Source of the DNA: Kiritimatiellia bacterium
Lineage (GTDB): Bacteria; Verrucomicrobiota; Kiritimatiellia; SLAD01
DNA: 5,767 nucleotides
Reading direction: 5' to 3'
Assembly: GCA_007128275.1 (NCBI GenBank)
Contig: SKXR01000229.1
Coordinates: 1-5,767 of the forward strand
Shown here: in pieces, positions 5,574 through 5,767 of the stretch
Layout of the letters: each line of letters opens with the position of its first letter
Numbering within the stretch: position 1 is the stretch's first letter
The notes under the pieces: generated by a model
Databases searched by the model: none
The model's input: the letters and a program-made list of their open reading frames with translations, nothing else
What the model was told of the DNA's origin: nothing
Program-made: the position numbers and the translations under genes

Positions 5574-5767
5574 TCACCCGGAGGCGGACTCCTCACGCGC
5601 CACAAGCCACGCTGGAAAGGGGTCGGGCCACGTGGCCCACACGGTATCGCCCGCGCGCATTTCTCCGGTGGTCAGCAAGCATGCGTTGAGGTCCGTTTCG
5701 ATGCCGGCGCGATCCATGTGCACGCCGATAAAGACGATTTCCTGGCGGCGATCGCCGCACCCTTCGT
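5574..5767 (-). CDS. COG0523 (CobW/YciC/ZagA-type) GTPase, C-terminal part
   Basis: The frame entering from the right edge encodes the last 63 residues, ending at TGA 5574-5576. It reads GCGDRRQEIVFIGVHMDRAG, then a helix with LNACLLTTGEM, then WATWPDPFPAW. This is the CobW C-terminal domain as found in the G3E metallochaperone GTPases of the YciC/ZagA/ZigA branch, where G-D-R-R-Q-E-x-V-F-I-G and C-L-L-T-x-x-E are highly conserved. Members of this branch use GTP hydrolysis in zinc delivery and are often induced by zinc limitation through Zur. The GTP-binding half, with Walker motifs and the CxCC metal site, lies outside the window. It precedes the pseudopilin gene by 4 bp in the same direction, so the two likely form an operon. 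Family assignment is firm; zinc specificity is inferred. Confidence 0.9.
   Translation of the reverse strand, partial: EGCGDRRQEIVFIGVHMDRAGIETDLNACLLTTGEMRAGDTVWATWPDPFPAWLVAREESASG

Overview
The window (roughly 55-60 % G+C in the genes) looks like chromosomal DNA of a Gram-negative bacterium of the PVC group, most likely Verrucomicrobiota or Kiritimatiellota. Three things suggest this: a secreted protein with a PEP-CTERM tail, a class III (pseudopilin-type) signal protein with the PVC-style 'NMRHIG...QY..DHDGVFP' and 'YLYVDGSV' motifs, and a secreted protein ending in the FTPDQIADESISGP / LHPSNWTDTDL style of tail common in that group. The taxonomic call is an inference from protein style, not from a marker gene.

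Layout: (1) bases 1-73, probable C-terminal end of a plus-strand gene; (2) 74-215, a purine-rich, gene-poor gap; (3) 216-1379 minus, a secreted choice-of-anchor M protein without a visible anchor; (4) 1300-1376, three copies of the palindrome TTCCAA-N3-TTGGAA with an exact 31-bp period, at the 5' end of that gene; (5) 1401-1529, two inverted REP-like elements (GTAG plus hairpin) that share a compensatory base-pair change; (6) 1549-2403 minus, a second choice-of-anchor M protein, this one with a PEP-CTERM anchor; (7) 2404-2508, a divergent promoter region; (8) 2509-4836 plus, a multi-pass membrane protein fused to a spermidine-synthase-fold domain; (9) 4862-5569 minus, a pseudopilin-like protein convergent with it; (10) 5574-5767 minus, the C-terminus of a COG0523 (CobW/YciC/ZagA-type) GTPase, 4 bp upstream of the pseudopilin and probably in the same operon.

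How the parts may fit: COG0523 GTPases of the 'GDRRQE' type are commonly tied to zinc homeostasis, and choice-of-anchor M domains are known in Actinobacteria beside metal-type ABC transporters. Two such domain proteins, each with an H-x-H-x-N-W motif, close to a COG0523 gene and a His-rich pseudopilin suggest a surface metal (zinc) acquisition locus in a Gram-negative host. No transporter or metal regulator lies inside the window, so this is a hypothesis. The REP pair and the phased palindrome array are the clearest structures not explained by coding.
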